Assembly (NCBI RefSeq): GCF_003858455.1
Contig: NZ_RQZF01000012.1
Coordinates: 1 to 64,000, forward strand
Reading direction: 5' to 3'
Length of the DNA stretch: 64,000 bases
Source of the DNA: Schaalia canis
GTDB lineage: Bacteria; Actinomycetota; Actinomycetes; Actinomycetales; Actinomycetaceae
The translations under genes were made by a program, and so were the position numbers. The notes beneath the pieces are model-generated. The model did no database searches. It saw only the letters and a list, made by a program, of their open reading frames with translations, and was not told the origin of the DNA. Below, one piece after another: positions 8,959-18,411 of this stretch; the stretch's first letter is position 1; each line of letters begins with the position of its first letter.

Positions 8959-10230
8959 GTGAACGAAGTACGCCCCACCTGGCAGTGGACTCCTCCTCCC
9001 ATCAACACTGCCCGCCCACCCCTCGTGCGCGCGACAGGACAGTCCCTCCAAATGCCCACACCGTGGCTTGCCGGCGTCTGTTCAGGACTGAGCGTCCACC
9101 TCGGCATCTCAGTCGCTCTCATCCGCTGGATCGTCGTCCTCAGCTCATTCTTTTTCGGCGCTGGCATCCTCGGCTACTTCCTCATCGCCGTCCTCATTCC
9201 CAAAGACGGCGACCACGTCTCCCTCACCAGCAGCGACCGCCTAGCTTCCGGCCTCGAACAGCTTTCAGCAGGCAATAAGAAAATCGCCGCCCGCAATCAG
9301 CTCCTCATGGTCGGAGCAGCCTTCCTGATTTTCGCGGTGATCCTCGTCTTCTCCTTGCAATCCGCATCGCTTGAGTTCTACTGGCTCATCGGACCACTGC
9401 CCATCTTCGCCGGTATCGGCATGGTCTGGAGCCAAAGCAACAACCTACGCAACTGGCGAACCCTCCGCTTTTGGCTCATGGTGATCGCAGGCATCACCCT
9501 CGTCATCATCGGCGTCACCATCCTCGCCGCAGGAGGGAGCCCCACCCTCGACCTCGTTAAAGGCGGACTCTACGGTGCCGGCGTCGTCCTCGTCATTGTG
9601 CTGACCCTCATCCCCCTATGGGTGCGAACCAGCGCCGAACTCTCCAACGCACAAAAACGCCAAGTCCGCGACTCTGAACGCGCCGACATCGCCGCCCACC
9701 TACACGACTCCGTCCTCCAAACCCTCACCCTCATCCGATCCCACGCCGACAACCCCCAACAGGTGCGCGCCCTCGCCCTCGGACAAGAACGCGAACTACG
9801 CGCATGGCTCTACACCGGCAAAAATGAAGCCGCCACCTCCATCGCCCAAGCCCTACGCGAACACGTTGAAAGCACCGAAGCAACCTACGGGGTCGCCGTC
9901 GACCTCGTCAGCGTCGGAGACGCCGAACCAGGCCCCGCCGAACTTGCCCTCATCGCCGCAGCAGGCGAAGCCGTCACCAACGCCGTGCGCCACGGAACCC
10001 CACCGGTCTCCGTCTACCTCGAAGTCGGACGCAACACCGTCGAAGTCTTCATCAAAGACCGCGGAGTCGGATTCGACCTCAACGCCATCCCCGCCGACCG
10101 ACACGGAGTACGCGGATCCATCATTGGCCGCGTCGAACGAGCAGGCGGCAGCGCCGTCATCCGCGCACTCAGCCCCGGCACCGAAATCCACCTCAGCGTC
10201 CCGAAAACCACCAACCCGCAAGTAGGATGA
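8959..10230 (+). CDS. PspC-fused sensor histidine kinase (HisKA_3 type)
   Basis: 423 residues. An N-terminal PspC segment (WLAGVCSGLSVHLGISVALIRWI, about 35-80) with membrane helices is followed by four more helices to about residue 225. The kinase core follows. The phosphoacceptor is probably H249 in ADIAAHLHDSVLQTL (HisKA_3). The ATP-binding lobe shows NAVRHG (N box), DRGVGFD (G1) and HGVRGSIIGRVERAGG (G2). It lacks a large extracellular sensor, so it is an intramembrane-type kinase like LiaS/MacS. It lies four bases before its response regulator and opposite the PspC/LiaF-like operon, which it probably controls. The start is GTG, without a convincing Shine-Dalgarno. Confidence 0.9.
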   Translation: MNEVRPTWQWTPPPINTARPPLVRATGQSLQMPTPWLAGVCSGLSVHLGISVALIRWIVVLSSFFFGAGILGYFLIAVLIPKDGDHVSLTSSDRLASGLEQLSAGNKKIAARNQLLMVGAAFLIFAVILVFSLQSASLEFYWLIGPLPIFAGIGMVWSQSNNLRNWRTLRFWLMVIAGITLVIIGVTILAAGGSPTLDLVKGGLYGAGVVLVIVLTLIPLWVRTSAELSNAQKRQVRDSERADIAAHLHDSVLQTLTLIRSHADNPQQVRALALGQERELRAWLYTGKNEAATSIAQALREHVESTEATYGVAVDLVSVGDAEPGPAELALIAAAGEAVTNAVRHGTPPVSVYLEVGRNTVEVFIKDRGVGFDLNAIPADRHGVRGSIIGRVERAGGSAVIRALSPGTEIHLSVPKTTNPQVG

Positions 10231-10234
10231 CACT

Positions 10235-10885
10235 ATGACCATTCGACTCGTAGTCATCGACGATCACCCCATGGTGCGTGCAGGCGTGCGCGCCGAACTC
10301 GAAGCATCCGGCGCTGACCTTGACATCCTCGCAGAAGCTGCAGACGTCGACAGCGCCATCGCCATCTGCAACGAACTGCGCCCCGACGTAGCCCTCCTCG
10401 ACGTCCACCTCCCCGGAGGACGAGGCGGAGGCGGCGCTGAAGTCGCCCACACCTGCGCCGGTATTGAGGGCGTACGCTTCCTCGCCCTATCCGTCTCCGA
10501 CGCACCCGAAGACGTCGTGTCCGTCATCCGCGCAGGCGCTCGCGGCTACGTCACCAAGTCCATCTCAACCGCCGAACTCGTCGAAGCCATTGAACGCGTC
10601 GCAGCAGGAGACGCCGCATTCAGCCCACGGCTGGCAGGCTTCGTGCTCGACGCATTCGGCACCGGTGCCGTCGCCATCCAAGATGACGAACTGGACCTGC
10701 TGTCCCAACGCGAGCAAGAAGTCATGCGCCTGATCGCCCGCGGATACACCTACAAGGAAGTCGCCTCCGAACTATTCATTTCCATCAAAACCGTGGAAAC
10801 TCACGTATCGGCAGTGCTACGCAAGCTCCAGCTCTCTAACCGCCACGAGCTCAGCCGATGGGCAGCCCAACGCCACATTATCTGA
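10235..10885 (+). CDS. NarL/FixJ-family response regulator
   Basis: 216 residues. The receiver domain has acidic residues D9/D10 (VVIDDHP), the phosphoacceptor D56 (VALLDVHLPGG), the Ser in LALSVSDAPEDV and the Lys in GYVTKSI. The C-terminal LuxR-type helix-turn-helix reads LSQREQEVMRLIARGYTYKE and then SIKTVETHVSAVLRKLQLSN. It starts four bases after the kinase stop and is translated with it. Expected targets are the divergent PspC operon and itself. The receiver contains a small Gly-rich expansion (PGGRGGGG) after the phosphorylation site. Confidence 0.95.
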   Translation: MTIRLVVIDDHPMVRAGVRAELEASGADLDILAEAADVDSAIAICNELRPDVALLDVHLPGGRGGGGAEVAHTCAGIEGVRFLALSVSDAPEDVVSVIRAGARGYVTKSISTAELVEAIERVAAGDAAFSPRLAGFVLDAFGTGAVAIQDDELDLLSQREQEVMRLIARGYTYKEVASELFISIKTVETHVSAVLRKLQLSNRHELSRWAAQRHII

Positions 10886-10890
10886 GGCGG

Positions 10891-10941
10891 AGCAGAAGCG
10901 GGCGGAGGCTGCTAGCCGCCTCCCGCGTCCCGTTCTGCTTT
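10891..10941 (+). terminator. long imperfect terminator hairpin
   Basis: AGCAGAAGCGGG at the left pairs with CCCGTTCTGCT at the right, enclosing an inner GC-rich stem around GGC-TGCTA-GCC; TTT follows. It lies six bases after the response-regulator stop codon. The remaining bases to 11148 hold no other gene. Confidence 0.7.
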
Positions 10942-11148
10942 CCTCCTCCTGCACGCTCACCTGTCGGCCAGTGCCTGGCCCGCACCGTCCCACCCGGGCC
11001 GCGCGAGGGCACAGTGATGCCAAAAGGACGCGCGCGGTGGCCTCGTGGGGGAGGTCAAAAGCGAATGTGAGCAGACATTCATCAAGGAATGGTCAAGTCT
11101 GCTCGGCTTGGGAGTAAACTAGGCGGGTTGATAATTTCAGGAGGAGAC

Positions 11149-12639
11149 ATGCATAAAATCGGTTTCGACCGTGAAAAGTACATTCAGCTCCAATCCGAAC
11201 ACATCGCCGAGAGGCGCCGACAATTCGGTGGGAAGCTCTACCTGGAGTTCGGCGGAAAACTCGTCGACGACATGCATGCCTCCAGAGTCCTCCCCGGATT
11301 CACCCCTGACAACAAGATCGTCATGCTCGGCCACCTTGCCGAAGAAGTCGAAATCGTCGTCGTCGTCAGTGCCAAGGATTTTGCCCGCCACAAAGTGCGC
11401 GCAGACCTTGGCATTCCTTATGAAGATGACGTTTTGCGCCACATCGACGCCTTCCGCAGCTACGGTCTGTACGTCGGCTCTGTCGTTATTACTCAAATGA
11501 CCGACGACAACCACGCCGCCCACACCTTCAAAGCCAAGCTTGAAAAACTCGGCATGCGCGTCTACTGCCACTACCCGATTGCTGGCTACCCCCATGATGT
11601 CGCCCGGATCGTCTCCGACGAAGGCTACGGCAAGAACGACTACATCGAAACCAGCCGCGACCTCGTCGTCATCACCGCCCCCGGGCCAGGCTCAGGCAAA
11701 ATGGCCACCTGCCTGTCCCAGCTCTACCACGACCACAAACGCGGACTGAAGTCCGGGTACGCAAAGTTCGAGACCTTCCCGATCTGGAACCTCCCCCTCG
11801 ATCATCCCGTCAACATCGCCTACGAGGCCGCCACCGCCGACCTCGACGACGTCAATATGATCGACCCCCACCACCTCGCCGCCTACGGGGTGCAAACCGT
11901 CAACTACAACCGCGACGTCGAAATCTTCCCCGTCCTGTCACGCCTCTTCGAAACAATCCTGGGTGAATCCCCCTACAAGTCACCCACCGACATGGGCGTC
12001 AACATGGCCGGCATGTGCATCAGCGACGACGAAGCATGCCGCGAAGCCTCCAAACAGGAAGTCATCCGCCGCTACTACAAGGCCCTTGTTGAAGAACGCC
12101 GCAAGGAACTTGACCCCGACCAATCCGCGCGCATCGCCCTCCTCATGGGCACCCTGGGCGTCAAAAAGACCGACCGACCCGTTGTTGAACCCACCCTCAC
12201 CGTCGCTGAAATGACCGGCGCGCCCGCCGCCGCCATCGAGCTACCCGACGGGCGCATCGTCACCGGCAAAACCTCACCCCTGCTGGGCGCATGCTCAGCC
12301 ATGCTGCTCAACGCCCTCAAGATGCTCGCCGGACTCGACCATGAAGTGCTGCTCCTGTCCCCCGAATCCATCGAACCCATCCAAGCCCTCAAAACCGGCC
12401 ACCTCGGCAGCCGCAACCCGCGCCTGCACACCGACGAGGTGCTCATCGCCCTGGCAGTCTCAGCCAACCACGATCCCAACGCTCGCGCCGCCCTAGCTCA
12501 GCTTGGAACCCTGCGTCATTGCGACGTCCACACCTCCACCATCCTAGGATCCGTGGATGAGGGCATCTTCCGTAACCTCGGTGTGCAAGTCACCTCTGAA
12601 CCCGTGTATCAGACAAAGAGCCTGTACAAGAAGAGCTAA
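11149..12639 (+). CDS. DUF1846 family protein
   Basis: 496 residues, matching the conserved family PF08903 in length and opening sequence ([20 protein letters not shown], then [18 protein letters not shown]). The internal [19 protein letters not shown] looks like a P-loop-like turn but is a family feature of unknown role. Crystal structures exist for family members, but no reaction is established to my knowledge. The start at 11149 follows AGGAGG by five bases; the upstream extension of the frame lacks support. No operon partner: the upstream operon ends with a terminator and the next genes are on the other strand. A soluble cytosolic enzyme is likely. Confidence 0.85.
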   Translation: MHKIGFDREKYIQLQSEHIAERRRQFGGKLYLEFGGKLVDDMHASRVLPGFTPDNKIVMLGHLAEEVEIVVVVSAKDFARHKVRADLGIPYEDDVLRHIDAFRSYGLYVGSVVITQMTDDNHAAHTFKAKLEKLGMRVYCHYPIAGYPHDVARIVSDEGYGKNDYIETSRDLVVITAPGPGSGKMATCLSQLYHDHKRGLKSGYAKFETFPIWNLPLDHPVNIAYEAATADLDDVNMIDPHHLAAYGVQTVNYNRDVEIFPVLSRLFETILGESPYKSPTDMGVNMAGMCISDDEACREASKQEVIRRYYKALVEERRKELDPDQSARIALLMGTLGVKKTDRPVVEPTLTVAEMTGAPAAAIELPDGRIVTGKTSPLLGACSAMLLNALKMLAGLDHEVLLLSPESIEPIQALKTGHLGSRNPRLHTDEVLIALAVSANHDPNARAALAQLGTLRHCDVHTSTILGSVDEGIFRNLGVQVTSEPVYQTKSLYKKS

Positions 12640-12659
12640 GGGGCTTTCTTCTTCGAGGT

Positions 12660-12706
12660 CGAGGGTGCTTCTGGGCGATGTTGCATACTGTCCAGAAGTG
12701 CCCTCG
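12660..12706. terminator. stable hairpin between convergent genes
   Basis: Two 15-nt arms (12660-12674 and 12692-12706) pair fully, counting two G-U pairs, around a 17-nt loop. There is no T run, so it could serve as a bidirectional terminator or as an mRNA 3' end stabiliser. Confidence 0.5.
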
Positions 12707-12771
12707 AACTGTATCGACTGCGGTGTTGCGGGCTGTCGTGCTGTGAGGCGAGGCTTTGAGCTGACGAGCCG

Positions 12772-13026
12772 TTAGTAGTGGTAGCGCGCCTGGAGAATAA
12801 TGAGGTCGCCGTCAATGACGAGGTACACCAGGCGGTGTTCGTCGGTGATGCGCCGTGACCATGCGCCGGAGGCACCGTATTTGAGAGGCTCAGGCTTGCC
12901 AATGCCCTCGAAAGGATCACGCAAACAGGCGTCAATGAGCGTATTGATACGTTTGAGGATTCTGCGATCGCTCTGCTGCCAGAAGAGGTAATCCTCCCAT
13001 CCTGACTGATCCCATACGAGGCGCAT
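12772..13026 (-). CDS. yoeB: YoeB-type ribosome-dependent mRNA interferase toxin
   Basis: 84 residues, RelE/ParE superfamily. MRLVWDQSGWEDYLFWQQ, then DPFEGIGKPEPLKYGASGAW, SRRITDEHRLVYLV and the terminal ILQARYHY are the YoeB hallmarks. The residues used for A-site mRNA cleavage (Glu of GKPEPLK, Arg of SRRITDEHR and the terminal His-Tyr) are all present, so the toxin appears intact. It begins one base after the antitoxin stop (TGA-C-ATG), in the usual antitoxin-first order. Confidence 0.93.
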   Translation of the reverse strand: MRLVWDQSGWEDYLFWQQSDRRILKRINTLIDACLRDPFEGIGKPEPLKYGASGAWSRRITDEHRLVYLVIDGDLIILQARYHY

Positions 13027-13027
13027 G

Positions 13028-13279
13028 TCAGTCCTCGCGGTCGAGATCGTGAACCTCGGTCACGCCTGCCGTTGCGCGCTGATAGGCATCAAGGAGGCGA
13101 CGAGCATTTTCAGGGGAGCGAAACAGGTAGGCGGTTTCCTTCCAAGCGGCGTATTCATCGGCCGACATGAGGACGGCGTTACCCGAGCGAGAGACAATCT
13201 CAACCGCTTCGCGGTCATTGTTCACCTGCTCAATCAATGGAAAGAGCGTGCGACGCGCTTCGCTTGCGCTGATCGACAT
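13028..13279 (-). CDS. yefM: YefM-type antitoxin (Phd/YefM family)
   Basis: 83 residues. The N-terminal DNA-binding half begins ISASEARRTLFPLIEQVNND and continues EAVEIVSRSGNAVLMSADEY, the standard Phd/YefM pattern. The C-terminal tail (ETAYLFRSPENARRLLDAY...) is the toxin-binding segment. It is translated directly ahead of yoeB and should neutralise it and autorepress the operon through sites upstream of 13280. Confidence 0.93.
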   Translation of the reverse strand: MSISASEARRTLFPLIEQVNNDREAVEIVSRSGNAVLMSADEYAAWKETAYLFRSPENARRLLDAYQRATAGVTEVHDLDRED

Positions 13280-13325
13280 CGGAGACTCCCTTCGGTTGAG
13301 GATGAGGCAGAGCCCTCGTGCTTAT

Positions 13326-13343
13326 GGTACCGCTTTTTGGTAC
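13326..13343. promoter_or_regulatory. putative YefM operator
   Basis: Inverted repeat GTACC-7-GGTAC (13327-13331 and 13339-13343), about 50 bp upstream of yefM. Its position suits autoregulation, but the sequence differs from the E. coli operator. The rest of 13280-13498 shows no gene. Confidence 0.35.
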
Positions 13344-13498
13344 GAGTTTTCCTGTTTGGGGTGTTGGGCGCTGAGGATCAGGGGCTGAGGGGGTGTGGTG
13401 TAGATCGTGGCGCGTTAAGGGTATGGGCTGTGTAATGAAGGGCTCTGCGCTGGGCGATCACGCAAATGCGGGGTTGCTGGCCTAAAGTGGGGGACACC

Positions 13499-16400
13499 AT
13501 GAGTATTGACTTCACTGGATTGCCTGACTTGGGACTGCCTGACCTAGGCCTGCCGGATCTTGACTCCTTCGACCAAGGCCTCTTCGACATCGGCACCCCT
13601 GCCTCTGCTCCGTCTGCCACCACTACACCTGCTTCTGCTGGAGGCAAGGGCGGCGCTCCCGTGCGCACCTTGGATGAAAGCGCCTACGGCCTCGCCCCTG
13701 ATGGTGCGTCACGTGCAGACAGTTCCGCTATGGCAGGCATGCCGGGTGGAGTTCTCCCTGAAGGCTACGTCCCGGCAGATGCTCCTGCCTACGAGGACGA
13801 CGCCCCCGCCGACTATGTACCCGCCGAATATGTACCCTCCGAGTACATGCCCGCGGATGACGCGCCCGACGACAATAATGCGTGGCCGAGCGTCGCCTAT
13901 CCCGGCGGCGTTGAAGGCAACACTGCGGCCTACTACGGGGGCGGTGGCCTCGCCAACTGGGGAAATCAGCCACCCGCTATCGACACCAGTGAACTGCTCA
14001 AAGGCCTCAACCAGCAGCAACATGACGCCGTCGTCCATGAGGGCGAACCTCTGCTGATCATGGCCGGTGCAGGGTCAGGAAAAACTCGTGTCCTGACCCA
14101 CCGTATCGCCTACCTTTTGGCCACAGGCCGCGCCCGAGCCGGGCAAATCCTCGCCATCACCTTCACCAACAAAGCCGCCGCCGAAATGCGTGAACGCGTC
14201 GCCGACCTCGTCGGGCCAGAGGCTAAACGCATGATGGTCTCAACCTTCCACTCTGCCTGCGTGCGCATCCTCCGCAAGGAATACCGGGCCGCAGGGTTGA
14301 GCTCCACCTTCACCATCTACGACTCCCAAGACTCCCAACGCCTGCTGCAGATGGTGCTCAAATCCCATGACGTCGACATTAAGCGCTACACGCCAAAGCT
14401 CGTTGCCGCACGCATCTCTGACCTGAAAAACGAGCTCATCAGCCCGCAGCACTACGCAGAAACCGCGCCGAACGACCCAATCTCACGCATCGTCTCAGCC
14501 GCATACAGTGATTACGACAAGCGCCTCCGCCAAGCCAATGCGCTTGATTTCGACGACCTCATCATGCGTACCGTCGCCCTGCTGCGCGACAATCCGGCTG
14601 TCGCTGAGCACTACCACCGGCGTTTCCGCCACATCCTGGTTGACGAGTATCAGGACACTAACCATGCCCAGTATGTGCTGGTCCGTGAACTTGTTGGAGA
14701 CGGTGAGGACCGCGTTCCGCCTGCTGAGCTGACCGTCGTAGGTGACTCTGACCAGTCCATCTACGCCTTCCGTGGTGCCACCATCCGTAATATCGAAGAG
14801 TTCGAACGCGACTTCCCCGGCGCACGCACCATCATGCTTGAGCAAAACTATCGCTCAACGCAAAACATCCTCACCGCCGCTAACGCCGTCATCTCACGTA
14901 ATGAAGGCCGCCGACCCAAAAACCTGTGGACCGACTCGGGAGCAGGCTCGCTCATTACCCTTGACGCCGCCGACTCTGACCGCGACGAAGCCCGTTTTGT
15001 CGTCGCCGAAATCGACCGCCTGAATGACGAGGGCACCAACTGGGGCGACATTGCCGTTTTCTACCGAACCAACGCTCAATCACGCTCCATTGAAGAACTC
15101 TTCGTCCGTCAAGGCATCCCCTACAGGGTTGTAGGCGGCACCCGATTCTACGAACGCAAAGAAATCAAAGACGCCCTAGCTTACCTGCAGGCCATTGCCA
15201 ACCCCGATGACACCGTTGCATTGCGGCGCGTTCTAAATACGCCTCGGCGCGGTATTGGTGCCAAGGCCGAGGAATTATTGGTTGCTTACGCGGACCAGTA
15301 CGGCATCTCCTTCGGGCAGGCCATCGCTGACGTGTGGGAGCAAGCAGGCCGCCCGGCTGGCGAGGCCGAAGGGTTGGAAGTGCCCGGCGCTCTGGCGAAC
15401 ACATCCGAGAGCGCCCGCCTTGTAAGCGGACGGTTGCCGGAGGACGAGGTGAGCGCCGGTAGCGGTGCGGATGCGGGGGCGCTCGTCTCGCCCATGAGGC
15501 CTGGCGCCTCCGGCGCGGCCTCAACGCCCGACCTAACCGCGACGAACGCCCCCGAACCCGCTGATTCGCTGGCGGGTGAAGTTCCGTTGATGGAACCCGA
15601 GCCGACGGTTGTTGAGGCTGCTGAGACCCGCGAGACCACATCCCCCACTGCGGATAGGGGAGTGGAAAGGCCGGGGCCGGCGGGTGTGAGTACCCGGGCT
15701 TTGAATGCTATTGCCCGATTCTGGGGGCTACTGGATGCTTTGCGGCGCTGTGACCATGCGGGCATGAGCGTCGGTGACATTCTCGAAGAAGTCCTGGACC
15801 GCACGGGGTATTTGGAGCAACTGCGCAGGTCGGAGGATCCGCAGGACGCCTCACGAGTGGAAAACCTCGCTGAATTGCACTCTGTTGCCGAGGACTTCAA
15901 CGCCAGCGTGAATGCTGCGCAGGCTCCGGAAGGTGGACAACCTGCCCAGCCGCGCGGACACCTCGTTGATTTCCTTGAGCGTATCTCTCTGGTGGCCGAC
16001 TCTGACCAGCTTCCTTCCGAGGATGGGCGTTCAGAACAGGTTACGCTCATGACCGTCCACACGGCCAAGGGCTTGGAGTTCCCGATCGTGTTCGTGACCG
16101 GCATGGAAGATGGCACTTTCCCCCACCAGCGATCCCTTGGTGAAGTGGCGGAGCTTGCTGAGGAGCGACGACTCGCCTATGTGGCGATTACCCGCGCTCG
16201 TGAACGTCTTTACCTGACGCGTGCGGCTGTGCGATCAGCCTGGGGGACACCTCAAGAAATGCCGCCCTCGCGATTCCTTGATGACATTCCCGAAGAAGTC
16301 GTGCATGTGCGCAGAGCTGCCTCATCCATGCAGCGTATTCGAAGTGGCGAGTGGCGGAGTGGCTCTGGCTATGGCGGTACTGGATATGGTGGCTCGGGTT

Positions 16401-16786
16401 ACCGCTCCGGTGGTGGTGACAGTTCCGGCAGTTATGGTTCCAGTGCACGCAGGGGAGAGTGGGACGATGACGGCCCTGTGATTGGTTCTGGCCGGAGCTC
16501 AGGCTCATCCTCAAAGCCTTTCGTTCCTCACCGCCTGGGCACAACCGTGCGTATGGGCCAGTCAACTGGGACAAACGGCGCTGCGGGCCAGAGTGGGGCG
16601 GCGGGGACTTCGTCAGATAAACCCGTGCTCACACTGAAGGTAGGCGATCGCGTTTCCCACGCCACTTTGGGAACTGGAACAGTTGTGGGCATTGAGGGAT
16701 CGGATGCGCGTACTGTCGCGAGAATCTCCTTCGGCGGCACCGAGAAACGACTGCTCGTGCGCATGGCGCCGCTCGAAAAGCTCTGA
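13499..16786 (+). CDS. pcrA: PcrA/UvrD-family DNA helicase, enlarged
   Basis: Superfamily 1A 3'-5' helicase for DNA repair and replication-fork maintenance. Walker A is AGAGSGKT (about residue 190). Walker B is LVDEYQDTNHAQY and motif III GDSDQSIYAFRGA. Motifs IV-VI include LEQNYRS, TVHTAKGLEFP and VAITRARERLYLT. The C-terminal end (about 1048-1095, VGDRVSHATLGTGTVVGIEG) is the small Tudor-like PcrA domain. Its 1,095 residues far exceed the usual 720-830. The excess is an N-terminal tail of about 175 residues with GLPDL repeats and YVPAEYVPSEY repeats, a disordered insertion of about 110 residues (about 615-730) in domain 2B, and a Gly/Ser/Tyr-rich linker. I chose the ATG at 13499, preceded by GGGGGA; 13466 is an alternative. 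Confidence 0.93.
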   Translation: MSIDFTGLPDLGLPDLGLPDLDSFDQGLFDIGTPASAPSATTTPASAGGKGGAPVRTLDESAYGLAPDGASRADSSAMAGMPGGVLPEGYVPADAPAYEDDAPADYVPAEYVPSEYMPADDAPDDNNAWPSVAYPGGVEGNTAAYYGGGGLANWGNQPPAIDTSELLKGLNQQQHDAVVHEGEPLLIMAGAGSGKTRVLTHRIAYLLATGRARAGQILAITFTNKAAAEMRERVADLVGPEAKRMMVSTFHSACVRILRKEYRAAGLSSTFTIYDSQDSQRLLQMVLKSHDVDIKRYTPKLVAARISDLKNELISPQHYAETAPNDPISRIVSAAYSDYDKRLRQANALDFDDLIMRTVALLRDNPAVAEHYHRRFRHILVDEYQDTNHAQYVLVRELVGDGEDRVPPAELTVVGDSDQSIYAFRGATIRNIEEFERDFPGARTIMLEQNYRSTQNILTAANAVISRNEGRRPKNLWTDSGAGSLITLDAADSDRDEARFVVAEIDRLNDEGTNWGDIAVFYRTNAQSRSIEELFVRQGIPYRVVGGTRFYERKEIKDALAYLQAIANPDDTVALRRVLNTPRRGIGAKAEELLVAYADQYGISFGQAIADVWEQAGRPAGEAEGLEVPGALANTSESARLVSGRLPEDEVSAGSGADAGALVSPMRPGASGAASTPDLTATNAPEPADSLAGEVPLMEPEPTVVEAAETRETTSPTADRGVERPGPAGVSTRALNAIARFWGLLDALRRCDHAGMSVGDILEEVLDRTGYLEQLRRSEDPQDASRVENLAELHSVAEDFNASVNAAQAPEGGQPAQPRGHLVDFLERISLVADSDQLPSEDGRSEQVTLMTVHTAKGLEFPIVFVTGMEDGTFPHQRSLGEVAELAEERRLAYVAITRARERLYLTRAAVRSAWGTPQEMPPSRFLDDIPEEVVHVRRAASSMQRIRSGEWRSGSGYGGTGYGGSGYRSGGGDSSGSYGSSARRGEWDDDGPVIGSGRSSGSSSKPFVPHRLGTTVRMGQSTGTNGAAGQSGAAGTSSDKPVLTLKVGDRVSHATLGTGTVVGIEGSDARTVARISFGGTEKRLLVRMAPLEKL

Positions 16787-16851
16787 ATACAACAGGGCCT
16801 AGGCAACGACTGTGATGAATGGGGCTGAAGGGCGTTCCTGTTGTTGTGTGG

Positions 16852-17004
16852 TGTACGACTTAGGGCTTTATGTACATGGTGTGCCGCGCACATGGTGCAT
16901 TAAGTCGTACACAGTGCACTAAGTCGTACATAAGGGGGCAGGCTGTGCATAGTGCATTAAGGCGTACATACTGCATTAAGCCGTACATAAGAGCACAGCC
17001 TGCC
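16852..17004. repeat. cluster of 16-bp repeats with a 12-bp inverted repeat
   Basis: Four direct copies of TGCATTAAG[T/G/C]CGTACA start at 16896, 16915, 16953 and 16972 (one has C for T). An inverted partial copy TGTACGACTTA lies at 16852-16862. The last two copies are enclosed by a perfect 12-bp inverted repeat GGCAGGCTGTGC / GCACAGCCTGCC (16937-16948 and 16993-17004). The whole interval 16787-17191 has no gene and forms the sucC upstream region. The copies pair off with spacings of 19 bp inside each pair. Confidence 0.8.
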
Positions 17005-17191
17005 AGGCAAGGCCCAAACCTGCAGTATGCAACGCCCCTCCCTTCGCCGGGCAAAGGCGCAGTAAAATTGTCCAAATTTGGGACTGAAGGCCTAAAAGGG
17101 GGTAATCTGGACGCGACGTCTCAACGCTGAGTCTCAGCGCACTGCCGCGCACCCCTGGTAGTGCCAGAACACACAAAGTAGAAGGAAAAGT

Positions 17192-18382
17192 ATGGACCTC
17201 TACGAGTACCAAGCACGAAACATGTTCGCTGCCCACGACGTACCCGTCCTGCCTGGCATCGTCATCACCAGCACTGAAGAAGCCCGCGATGCTGCGCGCA
17301 CTCTCTTCGATGGCGGCGCCTCGCTGCTGGTCGTCAAGGCCCAAGTCAAGACCGGTGGCCGCGGCAAAGCGGGTGGTGTCAAGCTGGCCACCTCGGTTGA
17401 AGAAGCAGAAGAGAAAGCCTCGCAAATCCTGGGCATGGACATTAAGGGCCACATCGTCCGCAAAGTCCTGATTGCCTCGGCCGCAGATATTGCCGCCGAA
17501 TACTACTTCTCCATCCTCCTGGACCGCTCCAACCGCCGCCACTTGGCCATGTGCTCACGCGAAGGTGGCATGGAGATCGAGGCCCTCGCCGTGGAACGCC
17601 CCGAGGCGCTGGCGAAGGTCCCGCTTCAAGCGGGAGTTGGTATCACTGACGAGGTCGCCCGCGATATCCTCAGCGCCGCACGCTTCACCCCCGAAGAACA
17701 AGACTCCATCGCTCCAATCCTCGTCAAACTCTGGGACGTGTACTCCCGTGAGGATGCCACCCTGGTTGAGGTCAACCCCCTGGTTTCCACCCCGGATGGC
17801 GAGATTATCGCCCTGGACGGCAAGGTCAGCCTGGACGATAACGCGGCCTTCCGTCACCCTGAGCATGTTGAGCTGGCAGACATCACCGCTGAGGATCCCC
17901 GCGAAGCCATGGCCAAGGCCGAAGGCCTGAACTACGTGCGCCTGGAAGGTGAGGTCGGCATTATCGGCAATGGTGCCGGCCTGGTTATGTCCACCCTGGA
18001 CGTTGTGGCAATGGCCGGTGAAGACCTGGGCGTGCACCCCGCTAACTTCCTTGACATTGGTGGTGGTGCTTCCGCAGCCGTCATGGCCAAGGGCCTGGAC
18101 GTCATCCTCGGTGATGAGCAGGTTCGTTCGGTCTTCGTCAACGTTTTTGGGGGCATCACCGCTTGTGACGAGGTTGCCAAGGGCATCCTCGGTGCCCTTG
18201 AGCTCCTGGGGGATGCAGCAACGAAGCCGCTTGTGGTTCGCCTGGACGGCAACAAGGTCACAGAAGGCCGCGCCATCTTGGAAGAGGCTGCTCACCCGCT
18301 GGTCCACCTGGATCCCACCATGGACGGTGCCGCCCGCCGTGCAGCCGAACTTGCCGCCGCCGAAAAAGCCGCAGCAAAGTGA
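17192..18382 (+). CDS. sucC: succinyl-CoA synthetase (ADP-forming), beta subunit
   Basis: ATP-grasp subunit that binds nucleotide and succinate and, with SucD, interconverts succinyl-CoA and succinate in the TCA cycle. [19 protein letters not shown] is the standard N-terminus. [20 protein letters not shown] is the ATP-grasp loop, and [21 protein letters not shown] and [11 protein letters not shown] are family blocks, with [16 protein letters not shown] near the end. The start follows AGAAGGAAAAGT. Its 396 residues are normal. It is 29 bp upstream of sucD in an operon ended by a strong terminator. Confidence 0.97.
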   Translation: MDLYEYQARNMFAAHDVPVLPGIVITSTEEARDAARTLFDGGASLLVVKAQVKTGGRGKAGGVKLATSVEEAEEKASQILGMDIKGHIVRKVLIASAADIAAEYYFSILLDRSNRRHLAMCSREGGMEIEALAVERPEALAKVPLQAGVGITDEVARDILSAARFTPEEQDSIAPILVKLWDVYSREDATLVEVNPLVSTPDGEIIALDGKVSLDDNAAFRHPEHVELADITAEDPREAMAKAEGLNYVRLEGEVGIIGNGAGLVMSTLDVVAMAGEDLGVHPANFLDIGGGASAAVMAKGLDVILGDEQVRSVFVNVFGGITACDEVAKGILGALELLGDAATKPLVVRLDGNKVTEGRAILEEAAHPLVHLDPTMDGAARRAAELAAAEKAAAK

Positions 18383-18411
18383 CCCGGAACGACTAAGGAC
18401 TAGGAGAAACA

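Noticed and set aside
16852-17004. CRISPR array
   Set aside because: Units are only 16 bp, the spacings are too short and uneven for spacers, there are four copies, and no cas genes lie in the window.
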